DNA of 11,535 bases from an uncultured Mollicutes bacterium (GTDB lineage Bacteria > Bacillota_I > Bacilli_A > Acholeplasmatales > Anaeroplasmataceae), in contig URFB01000022.1 of NCBI GenBank assembly GCA_900547045.1, positions 1-11,535 of the forward strand. The letters are read 5' to 3'. Below the pieces are notes generated by a model. The model did no database searches. It was given only the letters and a program-made list of their open reading frames with translations, and was not told where the DNA came from. The translations under genes and the position numbers were made by a program. This document shows, one piece after another, positions 1-6,693 of this stretch. The first letter of the stretch is position 1, and each line of letters begins with the position of its first letter.

Positions 1-11
1 TGGTGATAAAA

Positions 12-707
12 ATGAAAAAGCTTTTATTTTATTATTTCATTCTATTTTTAGGTATTACAGCTATCTTTTGTCTTTACTGGCAAAAAAATGAAATTGATGC
101 GCAAATGTCAAATTACAATGAAGAGATTGTTTTCTTTGATTTTAATGGCACCATTAAAGGAAAATATTTAGAGGCCTCTAATCCGATTGAGGATGTTTTT
201 TTATACTATACCCTTAAGCAAAATGCCCTTCCATTTGGAAGCAATACCTATGCCTTGGCCTCAACAAAGCTAAATGCTTATGAGATTGATGATAAGTCTT
301 TAACACTTTTTACAAACCTTAATATAATAAATGAAGGCTTTTTTAGACTCCTTTATGAATCATATCTAACCCAAGGCTTTATTAATTTAAGAATAATTGC
401 GAATAATTTTGACATTCTTTATACTGATGAAAGTATTTTTAATATGGAGCAGGATTTGTATCATTTAGTTGATATAAACGGCAAAAGAAGAAGACTTTAT
501 TTGCTTGAGGATGATTATATTAAAATTGACTATTTAATAATTAATGATACTAATATAATAAGCTATATTGAAAAGAAAAGTGATATTGAATTACATGTTT
601 CAAATTATGAGGTTAGTGTCGACCTTGAAAATGATGAATTCAATTATCTTTTTAATTTAATAAAGCTTAATTTAAATGGTTCGCTTTATACTTTAAACGA
701 ATCCTAA
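12..707 (+). CDS. Membrane-anchored protein, GerMN-like (tentative)
   Basis: Predicted 231-residue protein. Residues 1 to about 22 form a hydrophobic segment after MKK, so it is probably anchored in the membrane with the rest outside the cell. A Cys at residue 20 is preceded by AIF, which is not a good lipobox, so a lipoprotein is possible but not supported. I chose ATG at 12 over the in-frame GTG at 3 because GGTGAT at 2-7 looks like the end of a ribosome binding site cut by the window edge. Around residues 70-130 the pattern (a leucine-rich strand, DDKSLTLF, then a helix and INLRIIANN) resembles the GerMN fold of Bacillus GerM, where a similar strand is followed by a helix and a strand ending in a short turn. 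Position supports this: in Bacillus, gerM lies just upstream of rph, rdgB(ysnA) and ysnB. The family call is inference; the gene itself is well supported. Confidence 0.75.
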   Translation: MKKLLFYYFILFLGITAIFCLYWQKNEIDAQMSNYNEEIVFFDFNGTIKGKYLEASNPIEDVFLYYTLKQNALPFGSNTYALASTKLNAYEIDDKSLTLFTNLNIINEGFFRLLYESYLTQGFINLRIIANNFDILYTDESIFNMEQDLYHLVDINGKRRRLYLLEDDYIKIDYLIINDTNIISYIEKKSDIELHVSNYEVSVDLENDEFNYLFNLIKLNLNGSLYTLNES

Positions 708-720
708 TTTGTGTTAAAAT
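692..720 (+). promoter_or_regulatory. Sigma-A-type promoter before rdgB
   Basis: TTTAAA at 692-697 is followed after 17 bp by TAAAAT at 715-720. TG at 712-713 precedes it by one base, giving an extended -10 element. It overlaps the last codons of the upstream gene and lies about 25 bp before the rdgB start, whose ribosome binding site is AGAGGTTGA near 731-739. The -35 hexamer is the same TTTAAA as in the promoter before ybeY. Confidence 0.6.
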
Positions 721-744
721 AAATACGAAATAGAGGTTGATTTT

Positions 745-1326
745 ATGAAATTAATTATGGCATCTAGTAATAAAAATAAAATTGCAGAAATTAAAGGAAT
801 GCTTAATGATGTAGAAATTCTGTCACTTAAGGATATTGGCTTTAACGCCGAAATTGAAGAAACAGGATCGTCATTTAACGAAAATGCTTTAATTAAGGCT
901 CAAACAATCTATAATTTATATCATATTCCGACAATTGCCGATGATTCTGGCTTATGTGTACCTGCCCTTGATGGAGCACCCGGTATTTATTCACATCGCT
1001 TTGCAGGAGAAGAATGTGATGATAAGAAAAATAATGCGCTTTTGATTAAGAAAATGGCAGGTAAGACAGATAGAAGAGCCTACTATGAATGTGCTATTTG
1101 CTACTATGATGGTAGTGCTCATTATTTTAATGGACAAATTTGGGGAGAAATAATTGAGGAAGCAAGAGGCTCTAATGGCTTTGGATATGATCCTTATTTT
1201 TATATTTCAAGCTTAAATAAAACAATGGCTGAGCTTTCGATGGATGAAAAAAATAAGATTTCTCATCGACATATCGCTACAGAAGGATTAGGTGTATATT
1301 TAAATGAATTATCTCGTAATATCTGA
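745..1326 (+). CDS. rdgB: XTP/dITP diphosphatase (RdgB/HAM1 family)
   Basis: House-cleaning nucleotide pyrophosphatase. The family hydrolyses XTP, dITP and ITP to monophosphates plus pyrophosphate in the cytoplasm, keeping deaminated purines out of DNA and RNA. The 193 residues match the usual length. Visible family motifs are SSNKNKIAEI at 7-16 (phosphate and base contacts), FNENA at 44-48, ADDSGL at 65-70 with the metal/catalytic aspartates, GAPGIYSHRFAG at 77-88, GFGYDP at 145-150 and SHR at 173-175. It has its own promoter and ribosome binding site. It overlaps the next gene by 23 nt, so the two are probably translationally coupled, and this pair is also adjacent in Bacillus (ysnA-ysnB). 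The gene ends in TGA, which shows TGA is a stop codon here. Family assignment is secure. Confidence 0.96.
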   Translation: MKLIMASSNKNKIAEIKGMLNDVEILSLKDIGFNAEIEETGSSFNENALIKAQTIYNLYHIPTIADDSGLCVPALDGAPGIYSHRFAGEECDDKKNNALLIKKMAGKTDRRAYYECAICYYDGSAHYFNGQIWGEIIEEARGSNGFGYDPYFYISSLNKTMAELSMDEKNKISHRHIATEGLGVYLNELSRNI

Positions 1327-1735
1327 TACTCATAGCATTGGATCAAAGCTTTTAGATTTATTTTTAAGATACCCTGGATATCAAATCATTCATTTAGGAG
1401 ATGCGCAAGGAGATCTTGCCCTCCTAAAAAAGATGAATGCGATTGTAGTAAAAGGAAATTGTGATTTTGAGGGTAAGGATGAAATCGTTCTTGATTCAAT
1501 CTATGGAAAAATGCTTCTTACGCATGGACATTTATATAATGTAAAGTTACGCTATGATAATATATATTATCGTGGCCTTGAGCTTGATTGTAAATATATT
1601 TTATTTGGACATAGCCATTCTCCCCTTTTAGAAGAGATTAATGATCATTATCTTTTAAATCCAGGATCATTAAAAAATGGTAGCTATATTTTAATTGAAA
1701 AGGGAGTACCTATTTTAAAAAACGATTTTGAATGA
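1304..1735 (+). CDS. Metallophosphodiesterase, YfcE/MJ0936 family (YsnB-like)
   Basis: Calcineurin-like metal-dependent phosphoesterase of 143 residues, slightly shorter than the usual 160-185. The metal-binding set is complete: SDTH at 7-10, GD at 32-33, GNCD at 51-54, THGH at 73-76 and GHSH at 102-105, with NPGS at 119-122 after it. Members of this family hydrolyse model phosphodiesters in vitro with Mn2+ or similar metals; the physiological substrate is not known, and I do not assign one. The start at 1304 lies inside rdgB, with AGGTG at 1290-1294 as a plausible ribosome binding site, and it gives the conserved start of the family (an LVISDTH strand). It is followed 11 nt later by the TPR-like gene, so it probably belongs to one transcript with rdgB. 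Confidence 0.93.
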   Translation: MNYLVISDTHSIGSKLLDLFLRYPGYQIIHLGDAQGDLALLKKMNAIVVKGNCDFEGKDEIVLDSIYGKMLLTHGHLYNVKLRYDNIYYRGLELDCKYILFGHSHSPLLEEINDHYLLNPGSLKNGSYILIEKGVPILKNDFE

Positions 1736-1746
1736 AGGTGAAATAA

Positions 1747-2553
1747 ATGGATTTTGAAGCCTTAAAAAGACTTGATGCATCAAAGGATACAGTAAAGAAA
1801 ATTGATAAATATATTCAAAAGCTTGCTGTTGATTCAAATGAATATTATATGGCAGTTTGCTATAAGGCTTCCATCCTCCATTCACTTAAAAATGATGATG
1901 AGGCTTTAAAAATTCTCCTTCCTCTTGAACGAAAGCTATGGATGCTTAAAAATGAAGAGGTAATTACTCTTTGTGATATCCTTAAGGATATTTATTATGA
2001 GCTAAATGATTCCCAAAATGCATTAAAATATATTAAAATTAAGGAGGAGCATTTACTTTTAATTGACCATGATAAATATATTAGGGATATGATTGAATAT
2101 TATCGCTTTGTTGGCGATATTTTAAATGAAAAAAGACAAATTCTTATTTATCTTGAGGAAAATATTAATGAAAATGATCTACTTGAAATTTATGAAAGAT
2201 TAATTGAATTTTCATTTAATGAAAATAATAAAGCCGATTTTGATAAATATTATCAAAAGGTTAAGGACTTTTATCTTAAGACACATAATGATGAAAAGCT
2301 TGCAAAAATTGATTATTATAAATGCCAATTTCTTTTAGAAAATAATATCATCGATGCCTATAGCTTTGCAGTTAAAAAGCTTGAGGAAAATTTGACGGAT
2401 AATGAAAAAACCTATTATGCCAATATTTGTATTAAATATTTTATGGCCCAAAATGAGCTTAGAAAGGCCTCTATTGTTGATTCAAATTTCCAAGAAATTG
2501 CCCTAAGAGCGCAAAAGAAATTTAGAATTTCTTATTTAGAAACGACCCCTTAG
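1747..2553 (+). CDS. TPR-like helical protein, N-terminal part of interrupted gene
   Basis: A 268-residue, almost entirely helical protein rich in Lys, Glu, Asn, Tyr and Leu. Pairs of amphipathic helices such as AVCYKASILHSLKNDDEALK (residues about 37-56) and the later YYELNDSQNALKYIK recur at roughly 35-40 residue spacing, which resembles tetratricopeptide repeats. There is no signal peptide or membrane segment, so it is probably cytoplasmic. TPR domains bind proteins or peptides; the partner cannot be told from the sequence. The ribosome binding site AAGGTG at 1735-1740 overlaps the stop of the preceding phosphodiesterase gene, so it is probably in the same operon. If translation stops at TAG 2551, the product ends in ETTP right after a helix, with the sensor and GGDEF-EAL parts missing. 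Confidence 0.75.
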   Translation: MDFEALKRLDASKDTVKKIDKYIQKLAVDSNEYYMAVCYKASILHSLKNDDEALKILLPLERKLWMLKNEEVITLCDILKDIYYELNDSQNALKYIKIKEEHLLLIDHDKYIRDMIEYYRFVGDILNEKRQILIYLEENINENDLLEIYERLIEFSFNENNKADFDKYYQKVKDFYLKTHNDEKLAKIDYYKCQFLLENNIIDAYSFAVKKLEENLTDNEKTYYANICIKYFMAQNELRKASIVDSNFQEIALRAQKKFRISYLETTP

Positions 2554-3063
2554 CTTTATAAGCGCGTAAATAATAATTATTCGATTGAGCTTATTGAAGA
2601 AGAGCTTCAAAAGACAAATAATGAGGAAGAAGCTCCTTTAAATGAAAAAAAGCCAGCTTCTAAACAAATTCAAAAGAAGCTTGATATTATAAGCCAATTT
2701 GAGGAAAATAGTAAAAAAGATGAAGTAGAGTCTTCTAAGAGTGAAAAAAAGGAAGCCCAAAAGGAAGGAGAAAAGGAATCTGTTCTAGCCAAAGCAGAGC
2801 TTAAGCCTCATATTGATGTAACCCTAAATACCTATGCCTCAGGCTATTATAAAATATTAAACGCATCAATTTTAGCCTTAAATGAAATAAGCAAAAGCCA
2901 AAGAGAGCCAATTAGAAAGGCTTTAATAGAAATTAACAAGCAGGTTAAATTTGCGGAGGCCCAAATAATTTATAAAAAGCAGGAGGGCCTTTTAGGATAT
3001 CAGTTTAAGGATGGTAGATTATACGATAAGTCATTCAAAAATGAAGCTAGTATAAAGGATTCA
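2554..3063 (+). other. In-frame continuation: charged linker and start of GAF-like domain
   Basis: These 510 bases lie between the two ORFs and hold no independent gene. They are in the same frame as both flanking ORFs and contain no stop. Codons for about residues 270-352 of the uninterrupted protein give a low-complexity linker dominated by Glu, Lys and Ser. From about 2800 the translation becomes ordered (TLNTYASGYYKIL, then ISKSQREPIRKAL, then FAEAQIIYKK), consistent with the first helices and strands of a GAF domain whose second half lies after 3064. No promoter or strong ribosome binding site is visible. Any start at 3064 would therefore produce a protein lacking half of this domain. 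Confidence 0.7.
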
Positions 3064-4860
3064 ATGCTTTATAAATCCTATCATAGCTTTGATGAATATT
3101 TTTCAACGGAAGTCGATTTTGATATCATAACCCTAAAGGAATCAATCTATTCTTTGAAAATTGTCTTTCCTTTTTTAGGCTCACGTCCCTTAGGTGCGAT
3201 TGCCTTTTTCTTTAGGGAGGAGCTTCAAAATATTGATTATGAGCTTTTAAAGACATTTGCATATATCCTAAGCGAATTTATTAAGCGTCAAATTGATCAT
3301 GATGATATTACGCTTGATGAAAGGCTTAAGGATTTTTATCTTTCTAATCAAAGTACTGGCTATATTAAAATGCTTGATAATGTCATGTATTTAAATGATG
3401 TAGCGACTCGTATTTTAAATATAAATATTAATATTATTCGTCTAGATGAATTTTATGATCTAATTTCCTCCTCATCAAGAGCGGAATTTAAGGGGTTAAT
3501 AGAGGCTTTAGCCTCAGGTGAGGTCAAAAATAAAAGCTTAATTTATTCCTTAAATGATAAAAGGCTTATGGAAAGCTATATAAACGTCTATGAGTTAAAA
3601 TCAAGTCTTATAGCTGTTATCTCAATTGAGGATATTACCAAACGGGCTAATGAGGAGAATGAGCTAATTAAGGCGTCCTTCAGTGATTCTTTAGTTAATA
3701 TTAAATCGGTTAAGGCGCTTGAAAATGATTTAGCAGAGCTTTATAAAACGAAGAAATTTAGTATTATGCTTATGGATGCGAAGGACTTTAAGAAATATAA
3801 TGACGTTTATGGCTTAAGGTTTCATAATGATTTAATTAAAGCTATAGGCTTAAAGCTTGATGGAATGCGAAATGATTTTAAAGCCTCAATTTATCATTAT
3901 GATAGTGATAAGTTCATTATTATAATTCCTAATAATGATGAGAGAAATACGATTAAAATATTTGGAAAAATGCTAGACAGGCTATCTAATGAGCTCTTTT
4001 TATTAAATGATCGCGTTAAGCTTTATTTTAATGGTGCCATATTAAGAATTTTACTTAAAAGCCCTAAATATTCACTTGATAAGATTTTTGATATGCTAAC
4101 TAATACCTTAATAGGTCTAAAGGCTAGTGATGAGCTAAAAAATAATTTAGCCTATTATGATTCAGAGCTTGCAAATAAGGCCTTTTATGATTTTCAAATG
4201 GAGCTTCATATTTCTGAGGCTATTGATAAGGGACTTATTAGGGTAAGCTATAATCAAATTGCGGATTTTAGCACAAAAGGAATATTTGCTTATTTTGCTA
4301 GGCTTCAGCTTATAAATATTAAGGCTGATGAGCCTTATTTTGAAGAAATAATTCAAAAAAGAGGATTAGAAAATTTAGTAGACCGCTATATTGTATCCCA
4401 TGCCTTAATGGAGCTTAATAGCTTTAAAGAAAAAATTGGTGGCGTTTTTAATTTAGCTATTCCTATTCATAGTAAAAGCTTAAATACGGACTTTATTAAT
4501 TTTTACTATGATAAGCTTCGCTTTTTCAAAATTAATCCTAAAAATATCTATTTATATATCGATAGAATGAAGGATAATCTTGATTTGAAATATGTTAAGC
4601 TAATTTGTTCAAGCGTTGAGGATGCAATTAAATATCAAGCAAGCTTTTATATGACTAAATATAATGAGCTTCCAGGCTTTGAGCTTAAGCAGCTTAAGGA
4701 CTTTTTAAAAATGCTTAATGTTAATACAATTGTATCTAATGTATCCTCTCATGCGGAGCTTGACCTTTTAAGAGGAAATGAGATTGATTTTATTACCGGT
4801 AAGGCTTTAAAGGGTAATTATTCAATTGATGACCTTATTTTATTAAATAAGAATGATTAA
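3064..4860 (+). CDS. Degenerate GGDEF-EAL protein with GAF/PAS-like region (C-terminal part)
   Basis: The 598 residues from ATG 3064 contain four regions. Residues 1-78 are the second half of a GAF-like domain (strand SLKIVFPF, then RPLGAIAFFF, then a long helix). Residues 85-195 are PAS-like (STGYIKMLDNVMYLND, ending in SSLIAVISIEDITKR). Residues 205-355 are a GGDEF fold with MDAKDFKKYNDVYG intact in pattern, but the active-site GGDEF is DSDKF at 280-284. Residues 378-595 are an EAL fold in which the EAL motif position reads AYF (409-411) and the DDFGTG loop is absent. Both catalytic centres are lost, so cyclic-di-GMP synthesis or hydrolysis is unlikely; binding or scaffolding is possible. 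Start 3064 is the first usable start after the TAG, with a weak AAAGGA. It falls inside a domain, so the native start is probably 1747. Domain calls come from pattern recognition. Confidence 0.75.
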   Translation: MLYKSYHSFDEYFSTEVDFDIITLKESIYSLKIVFPFLGSRPLGAIAFFFREELQNIDYELLKTFAYILSEFIKRQIDHDDITLDERLKDFYLSNQSTGYIKMLDNVMYLNDVATRILNININIIRLDEFYDLISSSSRAEFKGLIEALASGEVKNKSLIYSLNDKRLMESYINVYELKSSLIAVISIEDITKRANEENELIKASFSDSLVNIKSVKALENDLAELYKTKKFSIMLMDAKDFKKYNDVYGLRFHNDLIKAIGLKLDGMRNDFKASIYHYDSDKFIIIIPNNDERNTIKIFGKMLDRLSNELFLLNDRVKLYFNGAILRILLKSPKYSLDKIFDMLTNTLIGLKASDELKNNLAYYDSELANKAFYDFQMELHISEAIDKGLIRVSYNQIADFSTKGIFAYFARLQLINIKADEPYFEEIIQKRGLENLVDRYIVSHALMELNSFKEKIGGVFNLAIPIHSKSLNTDFINFYYDKLRFFKINPKNIYLYIDRMKDNLDLKYVKLICSSVEDAIKYQASFYMTKYNELPGFELKQLKDFLKMLNVNTIVSNVSSHAELDLLRGNEIDFITGKALKGNYSIDDLILLNKND

Positions 4861-4864
4861 ATAC

Positions 4865-4893
4865 TTTAAATTTATGATTAAAAAGTGTATAAT
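4865..4893 (+). promoter_or_regulatory. Sigma-A-type promoter before ybeY
   Basis: TTTAAA at 4865-4870 and a perfect TATAAT at 4888-4893 are separated by 17 bp. The hexamers begin five bases after the stop of the GGDEF-EAL gene. A good ribosome binding site GAGGTG (near 4903-4908) follows, before ATG 4914, leaving a short leader. This probably drives ybeY, cdd and era and possibly genes further on. Confidence 0.72.
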
Positions 4894-4913
4894 ACAATAA
4901 CCGAGGTGTTACA

Positions 4914-5348
4914 ATGGAAATTAATTTTGTGAGTGAGATTGATAAGGATACTGAAGCCTATGAAAAGCTAATTAGAGGTATTTTTGATCATGTTGATGAT
5001 AGGCGCGAGTTTAATATTATTTTTGTGGATAACGAAAGAATAAGACAAATTAATCGTGATTATCGTCATTTAGATAAGGTAACTGACGTTATTAGCTTTG
5101 CTTTAAATGATAATGATGAATGTAATTATTTTGCAGAGGATGAGCTTGGAGATATTTTTATTTGTATCGATAGGGCTATTGAGCAGGCAGCAGATTATGG
5201 ACATTCGGTAGAGCGTGAGGTCGGCTTTTTAGCCGTTCATGGCTATCTACATTTATGTGGCTATGACCATATGACTGAAGCAGATGAAAAGGTTATGTTT
5301 GCTAAGCAAGACGAAATTTTAAAGCAAGCAGGACTAGAAAGGAAGTAG
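4914..5348 (+). CDS. ybeY: rRNA maturation endoribonuclease YbeY
   Basis: YbeY is a zinc-dependent endoribonuclease that takes part in 16S rRNA 3'-end maturation and ribosome quality control. The 144-residue length is typical. The diagnostic motif HGYLHLCGYDH spans 109-119 with zinc ligands H109, H113 and H119. Upstream are the conserved stretches NRDYRHLDKVTDVISFAL at 47-64 and LGDIFI at 78-83. It sits immediately before cdd and era, as in Bacillus, where dgkA lies between ybeY and cdd. It ends in TAG, and only GTT separates this stop from the cdd start, in the same frame. No phoH or PgpH-type gene lies upstream, which is the more usual neighbourhood; the interrupted GGDEF-EAL gene occupies that place. 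Confidence 0.96.
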   Translation: MEINFVSEIDKDTEAYEKLIRGIFDHVDDRREFNIIFVDNERIRQINRDYRHLDKVTDVISFALNDNDECNYFAEDELGDIFICIDRAIEQAADYGHSVEREVGFLAVHGYLHLCGYDHMTEADEKVMFAKQDEILKQAGLERK

Positions 5349-5351
5349 GTT

Positions 5352-5744
5352 ATGGAAGAAATTATTTTAAAAGCAATTGAAGGTATGAATAAGAGCTATT
5401 CACCTTATTCAAAGTTTAAGGTAGGAGCTGCTCTTTTAATGAAGGATGGAAAATATATTACCGGTTGTAATATTGAAAATGCAGCCTATGGCTCTTGTAT
5501 GTGTGCAGAAAGAAGTACAATGTTTACGGCCTACAATTTAGGCTACAATTTAAAAACAGATGTTGTTAAGATGTGTGTTATAGGTGCTACAGAGGGTCCT
5601 ATTTCACCATGTGGTTCTTGTCGCCAGGTTATGAATGAGCTTTTAAGCAAGGATTTAGTAGTTATTCTTGCTAATACCTCAGGACTTACAAAGGAGGTTA
5701 CTGTAAGGGATTTACTTCCTTACAGCTTTGATGAGCTTGCCTAA
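5352..5744 (+). CDS. cdd: Cytidine deaminase
   Basis: Converts cytidine and deoxycytidine to uridine and deoxyuridine in pyrimidine salvage. The 130 residues match the small tetrameric class of the family. YSPYSKFKVGAAL at 16-28 and NIENAAYGSCMCAER at 40-54 give the substrate-binding region. C51, C87 and C90 are the expected zinc ligands, with PCGSC at 86-90, and E53 is the catalytic proton shuttle. LLPYSF at 121-126 is the usual C-terminal motif. The ribosome binding site AGGAAG is formed by the last codons of ybeY. It overlaps the era start, so ybeY, cdd and era are probably co-transcribed and partly coupled in translation. Confidence 0.96.
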   Translation: MEEIILKAIEGMNKSYSPYSKFKVGAALLMKDGKYITGCNIENAAYGSCMCAERSTMFTAYNLGYNLKTDVVKMCVIGATEGPISPCGSCRQVMNELLSKDLVVILANTSGLTKEVTVRDLLPYSFDELA

Positions 5745-6639
5745 TTATAAATCAGGCTTTGTAGCGATTATAGGTCGTCCTAATGTTGGAAAATCGACCT
5801 TCCTTAATCGTGTTATTGGACATAAAATTGCCATTATGTCTGATAAGCCTCAAACAACGAGAAATACCATTTTAGGTGTTTTAACTACTGATGAGGCTCA
5901 AATTATTTTTACCGATACACCAGGCATTCATAAGCCAAAATCGGAGCTTGGTAATCGTCTTAATGAATCAAGCTATAATGCTATAGCTGGTCAGGATGCT
6001 ATTTTATTTATGGCTAATGCCAATGAAACACTAGGACCTGGAGATCGTATGATTCTTGATCATCTTAAGGAAGTAAAAAGGCCTGTTTATTTATTATTAA
6101 ATAAGGTTGATTTATTAAAAAATAAATCAGATATTGATAGGGCGATTCTTTCTTATATGAATGAAATGAAGTTTGAAGAAATTTTCCCTATTTCGGCTAA
6201 AACGGGTGTTAATATTGATGAGCTTTTAAAAAGCATAATTAATATTTTACCAGAGGGACCAAAGTTTTATCCTGATGATGTAATTACTGACCACCCTGAG
6301 CGCTTTATCGTTTCAGAAATTATTCGTGAAAAGCTTCTTTATTTTACATCTGAGGAGGTACCTCACTCAATTGCATGTATTATTGATTCAATGAAGCAAA
6401 TAGAAGAGGGTCGTGTTGAAATATACGCAACTATCTTTGTTGAAAGAGATTCTCAAAAGCAAATCGTTATCGGTAAGGATGGCGCTATGCTTAAGAAGGT
6501 AAGAGAGCTTGCAAGAAGAGATATTAATCGTCTATTAGGCTCAAAGGCTGATTTAACCCTATGGGTAAAGGTTAAAAAGGATTGGACTAATCGACCAGAT
6601 TATTTGAAGGCCTTAGGCTACGAAAAGGATAATTTTTAA
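5731..6639 (+). CDS. era: GTPase Era
   Basis: Era is an essential GTPase that binds 16S rRNA and helps 30S subunit assembly. The 302 residues match the family. GTPase motifs are GRPNVGKS at 15-22 (G1), DTPG at 62-65 (G3), NKVD at 124-127 (G4) and SAK at 155-157 (G5). The C-terminal KH domain (about 205-285) contains IGKDGAML at 247-254, which carries the GxxG RNA-binding loop, and ends with the typical LWVKVKKDW. I prefer ATG 5731 to the TTG at 5728. It overlaps the end of cdd by 14 nt and has no clear Shine-Dalgarno, so translation is probably coupled to cdd. Its neighbours YbeY and Era act in the same rRNA maturation pathway. Confidence 0.96.
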   Translation: MSLPNYKSGFVAIIGRPNVGKSTFLNRVIGHKIAIMSDKPQTTRNTILGVLTTDEAQIIFTDTPGIHKPKSELGNRLNESSYNAIAGQDAILFMANANETLGPGDRMILDHLKEVKRPVYLLLNKVDLLKNKSDIDRAILSYMNEMKFEEIFPISAKTGVNIDELLKSIINILPEGPKFYPDDVITDHPERFIVSEIIREKLLYFTSEEVPHSIACIIDSMKQIEEGRVEIYATIFVERDSQKQIVIGKDGAMLKKVRELARRDINRLLGSKADLTLWVKVKKDWTNRPDYLKALGYEKDNF

Positions 6640-6649
6640 GCTTAAAATG

Positions 6650-6678
6650 TTTTAATTTGCCATATTTACACATAATAT
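6650..6678 (+). promoter_or_regulatory. Possible weak promoter before yqzL-recO
   Basis: TAATAT at 6673-6678, or alternatively CATAAT at 6671-6676, could serve as a -10 element, with the poor -35 match TTTTAA at 6650-6655. It sits in the 54-base gap after era. There is no terminator in the gap, so readthrough from the ybeY promoter is equally likely. The leader into the yqzL start (CGAGGTGTAGCTATG) resembles that of ybeY (CGAGGTGTTACAATG). Confidence 0.3.
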
Positions 6679-6693
6679 TATCGAGGTGTAGCT

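Larger units (their letters stand above)
1747..4860 (+). pseudogene. TPR-GAF-PAS-GGDEF-EAL gene interrupted by one in-frame TAG
   Basis: The frame starting at ATG 1747 stays open to TAA at 4858-4860 except for one TAG at 2551-2553, codon 269 of 1037. The 170 codons after the TAG contain no stop and no ATG, GTG, TTG or CTG. They read as a charged linker and the first half of a GAF-like domain, which then continues without a break into the downstream ORF. So the sequence shows one ancestral gene split by a single codon. The spacing ATG-AAGGTG (1735-1740) at the front is a good ribosome binding site, whereas the downstream part has only a weak AAAGGA before ATG 3064. Three explanations remain: a recent nonsense mutation, a sequencing or assembly error, or programmed readthrough. 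TAG followed by C is a leaky context, but nothing here proves readthrough. The two halves are described separately below. Confidence 0.7.

Noticed and set aside
745..1326. Code-4 (TGA = Trp) Mollicute origin
   Set aside because: TGA ends rdgB, the YfcE-like gene, yqzL and recO at the expected family lengths, and Trp codons are TGG.
2551..2553. Genome-wide reassignment of TAG to a sense codon, or pyrrolysine
   Set aside because: ybeY and the first ABC gene end normally at TAG, and recoding would fuse YbeY to Cdd. No pyrrolysine genes are visible.
6642..6655. TTAAAA/TTTTAA palindrome after era as a terminator
   Set aside because: It is purely A/T with a 2-nt loop and no T run, so it would not form a working terminator.
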